Shown here one piece after another: positions 34,192-38,038 of a stretch of 38,038 bases of DNA (positions are counted from its first letter, which is position 1; every line of letters starts with the position of its first letter). This DNA is from Candidatus Thalassarchaeaceae archaeon. Its GTDB lineage: Archaea > Thermoplasmatota > Poseidoniia > Poseidoniales > Thalassarchaeaceae. The stretch is taken from contig JAQXEZ010000015.1 of the NCBI GenBank assembly GCA_029250605.1, positions 1-38,038 on the forward strand. Direction: 5' to 3'. The notes beneath the pieces were generated by a model, which did no database searches, was not told the DNA's origin, and worked only from the letters and a program-made list of their open reading frames with translations. The position numbers were made by a program, and so were the translations under genes.

Positions 34192-34799
34192 GCGATCTGC
34201 CATTGGAGCCACTGCCTCCAGAACAGCCCCCAGAGTCGGGCGTGGTGGTCCTGGGAAGGTTCCAACCCGTCCACAAGGGTCATGCCCTGATGATTCGAGC
34301 TGCCGATGACTGGCGTTCCGCAAATGCAAGCGACAAGGGGCTAATAATCGCCATCGGGTCATCCAACCAACCACCTTCGATCAGGAACCCATGGTCCTCG
34401 GAAGAGAGGGCTGCCATGCTCCGGGCATGGCTGGCCTCCACCGGGTTAGAGGCTAAGATAGTGGCAATCCCAGACATCGAAGATCCGCCCAATTGGGTCT
34501 CCCATGCCGAGAAGTACCATGGAAGTGCAGGATCCATCTTCACCACCGATGCCGAGACAGCAGAGCTCTACGAGTCATCTGGGTGGCAGGTGATAATGGG
34601 TGAGCTGGAGCATCGCGACTCGTATGAGGGATGGAGGGTCAGGGCAACAGCCCAGATGCTGTCGACCGTCCATGACGAGGACGGAGTTAGATCGGTTTTG
34701 GGGACCTCGGTCCCCGATGCGGTTGTTTCCATTATGTTGGATGAGGGGTCACTAGGGAGGCTCGCATTCATGGGCGAGGGTGGGGAGCCAGTAGGATAG
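34188..34799 (+). CDS. nadM: Nicotinamide-nucleotide adenylyltransferase (archaeal NadM type)
   Basis: NadM joins NMN and ATP to form NAD+. The nucleotidyltransferase signature is VVLGRFQPVHKGHALMI, with the HxGH motif. Archaeal NadM features follow: IAIGSSNQPPSIRNPWSSEERAAML (family SSxxSxTxxNPFTxxER) and YEGWRVRATAQML near the C-terminus, equivalent to the ISTxxxR-type segment. The start is TTG 34188, overlapping the stop of the preceding gene, with a G-rich stretch upstream. This gives 203 residues, slightly longer than the usual 170-180 because of a Pro-rich N-terminal tail (LEPLPPEQPPES). Its end is 15 bp from that of the large repeat protein gene, facing it. Confidence 0.9.
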   Translation: MSDLPLEPLPPEQPPESGVVVLGRFQPVHKGHALMIRAADDWRSANASDKGLIIAIGSSNQPPSIRNPWSSEERAAMLRAWLASTGLEAKIVAIPDIEDPPNWVSHAEKYHGSAGSIFTTDAETAELYESSGWQVIMGELEHRDSYEGWRVRATAQMLSTVHDEDGVRSVLGTSVPDAVVSIMLDEGSLGRLAFMGEGGEPVG

Positions 34800-34814
34800 G
34801 CTACGACCATTCGT

Positions 34815-37800
34815 CTAGAAGTCATCGAACTCGTCGAACTCGTCCTCACTCAGTTCCTCGTCGAACTCCTCGACCTCGTCCTCGCTGATTTCAGGAGTTT
34901 CCTCGACCGGAGTCTCAGCAACTGCTACTGGCTCCTCTGAGATTTCCTCGTCGAACTCCTCGAACTCGTCCTCCTCGAACTCCTCTGTCTTGTCCCCTCC
35001 ACTCGTCAAGTCGCGCCCTTGGAGCATTTCCTTGAGCTGGGCCTCGAACTCGTCCTCGCTGACCTCGGGGGCCTCTTCGACCACCGGGGCCTCTTCCTCG
35101 AACTCATCCTCGCTGACTTCATCGATGACCTCCGATTGACCCTGGTTTTCTTCTACGGAATCATCGTCATCCTCCAGGTCTAGGTCTCCCAGGATGTCAT
35201 CGTCATCATCGCCCTCGTTGTCATCAACTGCCTGTTCCACATGGCCTAGCCTTGCCTTGAACTTCGCCAGCTGGATGTCGTCCTCCTCGAGTCTTGAGAC
35301 CAACTTTGCCTTGTTCCCTCCAATTGTCAAGTCGCGCCCTTGGAGCATTTCCTTGAGCTGGGCCACAGTCATTGAGTTGTAGTCCACAGGCTCTGGTTCT
35401 TCCACTTCCTCCGGAGTTTCGTCTTCTGTATCCGCTCCTTCGACTTCGGGATCTTCGGACATCATGGCTTCGAATTCGGCCTCTTGCTTCCTCTTGTACG
35501 ACCTGTATCCGACAACTGAGACAATTAGCAGGATTACTGCAGCCGCGGCACCCCCTCCAATTAGTACGGGGTCGATTGGCTTGTCCACACAGGAGGTGCT
35601 GCCCTCCACGGGCTGGTGCTGTCCCGAGGGGCATTTCGTCAACACCGAGGAGCCCGGTGACTCTACGAAGTATCCAGATGGAGCGACTATGCAATTGGTC
35701 TGTCCGGCTTCTGGCTGGTAAGTGCCCTCTGAGCAGGCTGTCTGCCCAGTTGAAGCCTCAACTTCGACGAAGTATCCCGGTTGTGCCTCTTGGCACCCCG
35801 ACTCCCCTCCTAGGTCTTGCCATGTCCCTGGTTGGCATGGTAGTTGCTCGGTGGAACCAAGGGAGTCGACGTAGTATCCTGGAGATGACTCTGCGCAACT
35901 GGTCTGACCTGCTGCCGACTGGTAGGTCCCAGACGGACATGGGTTCGAAACCGCCATGCCATCTAGGCCGACGATGTATCCTGGCGGGGCACTCTCGCAC
36001 TCTATGCTTCCGAACTCAGATTGGAACGTCCCACTGGGGCAGGGAGTCTGCTCATCAGCTCCTGAGTTGGGAGCATGGAATCCAGGCTCTGCGCTATTGC
36101 AGGTGGTCATCCCCGTCTGGTTCTGCCACGTACCAGGGGGGCATGGCGTCTTCTCAATGGCCTTCGTACCGGTCACGAAATAGCCCGGCCCCGCAGAGAT
36201 GCAGCTTTCCTGTGCTTGGCCTGGTTGGTAGGTCCCGGATTGGCAGCCAGTCTGTGTGGTGGAACCTTCCGCGCCAACGTAGTAACCCGGGTCAGCATCC
36301 TCGCAGATAGTCTGCTTCACGTTGGGTTGGTATGTTCCAACAGGGCACGGGGTGTGATCGGACTGGCCCGTACCGGCGACATAGTGACCATCGCCAGCGT
36401 CAAGGCAACTCACCTGTCCTGTGCTTGGCTGGTATGTCCCCGCTTCACATGGAGTGGGAGTCATGGCCTGTGTAGTGTCCACGAAGTAACCCGCCTCGGC
36501 TTCGGTGCATTCGGTCATCCCATAGGCGGATTGGTATGTTCCAGCCGAGCACGAGGTCTGGCTACCAGCACCAGATGGGGTAGTTTCGACGTAGAATCCC
36601 GGCTCTGCATCTATGCATGCCTCGACAGTCTCGGCTCCCTCTTCGGGGTTGTACTTGCCCGGCAGGCACTTCGTCTGGCTGGATGAGCCGATTGAATCCA
36701 CGTAGTAGCCTATGTCCGCGGTCATGCAACTCTGCCTAGCGGTGCTGGGCTGGTACTCTCCGAGTTGGCAACTCTCCTGGGACGTCGCCGCTGATTGTTC
36801 CACGAAATGGCCCGGCGTCGCGTATATGCAACCGGTCTCCCTGGGGTCTGGCTGGTACGAACCAGGGGAGCAGGCAACTTGCGATGATGATCCCGGGGAG
36901 GCAGCGAAGTAACCCGCCTCGGCCTCCAAGCAGTCAGAAGAGACAACGGATCCCGTGAATGAGTTGTACGTCCCCGCATCGCAGGGCGTTTCGCTCGCGG
37001 AGCCGGAGACATCTACGTAGTGCCCCACATTTGCAGATAGGCATTCTGTCTGCGCGTAGTAGGGTTGGTACGATCCAGGGGAGCAAGCCGTCTGGCTGGT
37101 TGAGGCCAGAGAGTCGACGTAGTTCCCTGGATCTGCGTCTATGCATGAGGCCTGTCCCGGCGATGGTTGGAACTCTCCGAGTTGGCAGGGGCTCTGAGAG
37201 GTTGATCCGGGATAGGCGATGTAGTAGCCCGGTTGAGCGTCGATGCAGTCGGAAGAAGTGGTGGAACCGGTCATGTTGTTGTACGAGCCAGCGGAACAGG
37301 GAGTCTGGCTCGACTGCCCCTCCTGTTCCACGTAGTACCCGGGGCTGGCTTGGACGCAATCTAACGGGTCGCTAGAGCCAGAATTAGGGTTGTACGTCCC
37401 CAAACCACAGGGGGTCTGGGAGGTCGAACCGTTCGTGTCCACGTAGTACCCCGGGGACGCCGGGGCGCACGAGATCTGCCCCGTCTGGTCGGTCCAAGTG
37501 CCGAGGGCGCATTGGGTCTCATTCGTGTTCCCGTAACCCGATGCGTAGTGTCCCGGGTTGGCATCGATGCAGCTGGACTGCCCCGTCTGGTTCTGCCAAG
37601 TCCCTGGAGAGCACTGAGTAGGGGAGGACGCTCCGGCCCCGGAGTAGTTGCCCGCCGGTGTGTCTAGGCAGTCCGTGGAGGAGTTGGATGATGAGTTGGG
37701 GTTGTAAGTCCCCGCATTGCAGGGAGTCTGGCTCGTGGACCCGTTGGTGCCCACGTAGTGGCCCGGCGATGCCGGCGTGCAGGCGGCCTGACCGGTCATG

Positions 37801-38038
37801 TTGTTCCAGGTGCCCAGCCCACAGGGGGTCTGGGACGTAGACCCGTTGGTGTCCACGTAGTGGCCCACGCTCGCGTTCATGCAGCTGGGCTGGCCGGCCT
37901 GGTCCTGCCAGGTGCCGATGGAGCATGGCGTCGGGGCCGATGCCCCGGGCCCGGAGTAGCTCCCAGCAGGCACGTCACCGCAGTCGGAGGAGGAGTTGGA
38001 ACCGTTGCTCGGGTTGTACGTCCCCGCATCGCAGGGCG
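34815..38038 (-). CDS. Giant surface protein: tandem two-Cys (ephrin-receptor-like/GCC2-GCC3) repeats, one TM helix, cytoplasmic SAP domain; N-terminus beyond window
   Basis: The minus-strand frame is open from the window edge to the stop at 34815, giving about 1073 residues; the N-terminus is outside. At least 24 tandem units of 34-39 residues follow the pattern PCxxGTYQPxxGQxxC, then xxAxPGYYVxxxGSTSQT, two cysteines each. They resemble the GCC2/GCC3 or ephrin-receptor-like repeats of extracellular proteins. After the last unit comes one membrane helix (IGGGAAAAVILLIVSVVGY, about 35510-35570) with a positive stop (RSYKRKQ), so the repeats are outside. The inner part has a SAP-like motif (VAQLKEMLQGRDLTIGG, then NKAKLVSRL; 35285-35376), a second broken copy (34988-35049), and a very acidic Glu/Asp/Phe tail. 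A role in adhesion or envelope structure is inferred; no characterised homologue is known to me. Confidence 0.85.
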   Translation of the reverse strand, partial: PCDAGTYNPSNGSNSSSDCGDVPAGSYSGPGASAPTPCSIGTWQDQAGQPSCMNASVGHYVDTNGSTSQTPCGLGTWNNMTGQAACTPASPGHYVGTNGSTSQTPCNAGTYNPNSSSNSSTDCLDTPAGNYSGAGASSPTQCSPGTWQNQTGQSSCIDANPGHYASGYGNTNETQCALGTWTDQTGQISCAPASPGYYVDTNGSTSQTPCGLGTYNPNSGSSDPLDCVQASPGYYVEQEGQSSQTPCSAGSYNNMTGSTTSSDCIDAQPGYYIAYPGSTSQSPCQLGEFQPSPGQASCIDADPGNYVDSLASTSQTACSPGSYQPYYAQTECLSANVGHYVDVSGSASETPCDAGTYNSFTGSVVSSDCLEAEAGYFAASPGSSSQVACSPGSYQPDPRETGCIYATPGHFVEQSAATSQESCQLGEYQPSTARQSCMTADIGYYVDSIGSSSQTKCLPGKYNPEEGAETVEACIDAEPGFYVETTPSGAGSQTSCSAGTYQSAYGMTECTEAEAGYFVDTTQAMTPTPCEAGTYQPSTGQVSCLDAGDGHYVAGTGQSDHTPCPVGTYQPNVKQTICEDADPGYYVGAEGSTTQTGCQSGTYQPGQAQESCISAGPGYFVTGTKAIEKTPCPPGTWQNQTGMTTCNSAEPGFHAPNSGADEQTPCPSGTFQSEFGSIECESAPPGYIVGLDGMAVSNPCPSGTYQSAAGQTSCAESSPGYYVDSLGSTEQLPCQPGTWQDLGGESGCQEAQPGYFVEVEASTGQTACSEGTYQPEAGQTNCIVAPSGYFVESPGSSVLTKCPSGQHQPVEGSTSCVDKPIDPVLIGGGAAAAVILLIVSVVGYRSYKRKQEAEFEAMMSEDPEVEGADTEDETPEEVEEPEPVDYNSMTVAQLKEMLQGRDLTIGGNKAKLVSRLEEDDIQLAKFKARLGHVEQAVDDNEGDDDDDILGDLDLEDDDDSVEENQGQSEVIDEVSEDEFEEEAPVVEEAPEVSEDEFEAQLKEMLQGRDLTSGGDKTEEFEEDEFEEFDEEISEEPVAVAETPVEETPEISEDEVEEFDEELSEDEFDEFDDF
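35005..35364 (-). repeat. Exact 39-bp direct repeat (35005-35043 and 35326-35364) inside the SAP-encoding part
   Basis: The two copies are identical base for base and encode AQLKEMLQGRDLT. The copy nearer the membrane helix belongs to a complete SAP-like motif. The distal copy is followed by SGGDKTEEFEEDE, so the second half of the motif has been replaced by acidic sequence. This looks like a partial internal duplication. Confidence 0.85.
35590..38038 (-). repeat. Tandem repeat region encoding about 24 two-cysteine units, with a 312-bp higher-order period at the distal end
   Basis: Units of about 102 bp repeat throughout. Near the window edge three successive units (36+34+34 residues) form a block that occurs twice, with 312 bp spacing. 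For example, the CCGGAGTAG element is at 37639 and again at 37951, and units 1-3 read like units 4-6 in protein. Nearer the membrane helix the units have diverged. This points to recent expansion at the N-terminal side. Confidence 0.85.

Noticed and set aside
35372-36686. Long plus-strand frames opposite the repeat protein (312 and 203 residues)
   Set aside because: They are antisense to the tandem repeats; lack of stops follows from the repeat composition, and they encode no recognisable domain.
34815-38038. Regularly spaced repeats that could suggest a CRISPR-like array
   Set aside because: The period is about 102 bp, the units are diverged, in frame and translate to one continuous Cys-repeat protein; there are no short identical repeats with unique spacers.

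Overview
The window reads as a compact, moderately GC-rich archaeal chromosome segment. It carries archaea-type information genes (pelota, GatD, replication factor C small subunit, a DRG-type GTPase, archaeal NMN adenylyltransferase), an elongator tRNA-Met with a bulge-helix-bulge intron, leaderless-looking TATA promoters, and frequent TTG/GTG starts. Together with SMC-ScpA-ScpB, several lipoproteins, an acyl-CoA synthetase and an isobutyryl-CoA mutase fusion, this suggests a marine planktonic euryarchaeon of the Poseidoniales (Marine Group II) type. That placement is inference; there is no rRNA in the window.

Left part (1-10.2 kb). A truncated pelota gene diverges from a short shikimate dehydrogenase gene. 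A long minus-strand run follows: a multi-spanning membrane protein, an acyl-CoA carboxylase carboxyltransferase, gatD and the intron-containing tRNA-Met. Beyond one plus-strand membrane protein come rfcS, panB and an amino-acid permease that ends in two EF-hands.

Middle (10.3-20.5 kb). Here lie an FKBP/SlyD-like prolyl isomerase and a PI-PLC-like lipoprotein. A three-gene minus-strand operon encodes two LigB-type extradiol dioxygenase subunits resembling 2-aminophenol 1,6-dioxygenase plus a RidA-family protein with an added glycine-zipper segment. Next come a small membrane protein, a PAP2 phosphatase-like membrane protein, a YbaK-type deacylase coupled to a SMUG1-like uracil-DNA glycosylase, an acyl-CoA synthetase, a LysE-type exporter and a small membrane protein.

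Right part (20.6-38 kb). IcmF, with its isobutyryl-specific residues, is followed by the overlapping smc-scpA-scpB operon, a serine-hydrolase lipoprotein of the X-Pro dipeptidyl-peptidase/CocE type, and tatC downstream of a DRG GTPase. A gene of unknown function is translationally coupled to nadM. The window ends inside a very large surface protein made of at least 24 two-cysteine repeats of about 34 residues, a transmembrane helix, a cytoplasmic SAP-like domain and an acidic tail.

Functional themes are acyl-CoA and short-chain acid metabolism (acyl-CoA synthetase, IcmF, carboxyltransferase), possible aromatic or aminoaromatic ring cleavage, cofactor synthesis (CoA, NAD), and chromosome organisation. 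Gene density is high and no gene-free stretch exceeds 300 bases; the longest gap is the roughly 165 bp before icmF. I saw no insertion sequence, CRISPR array or prophage.
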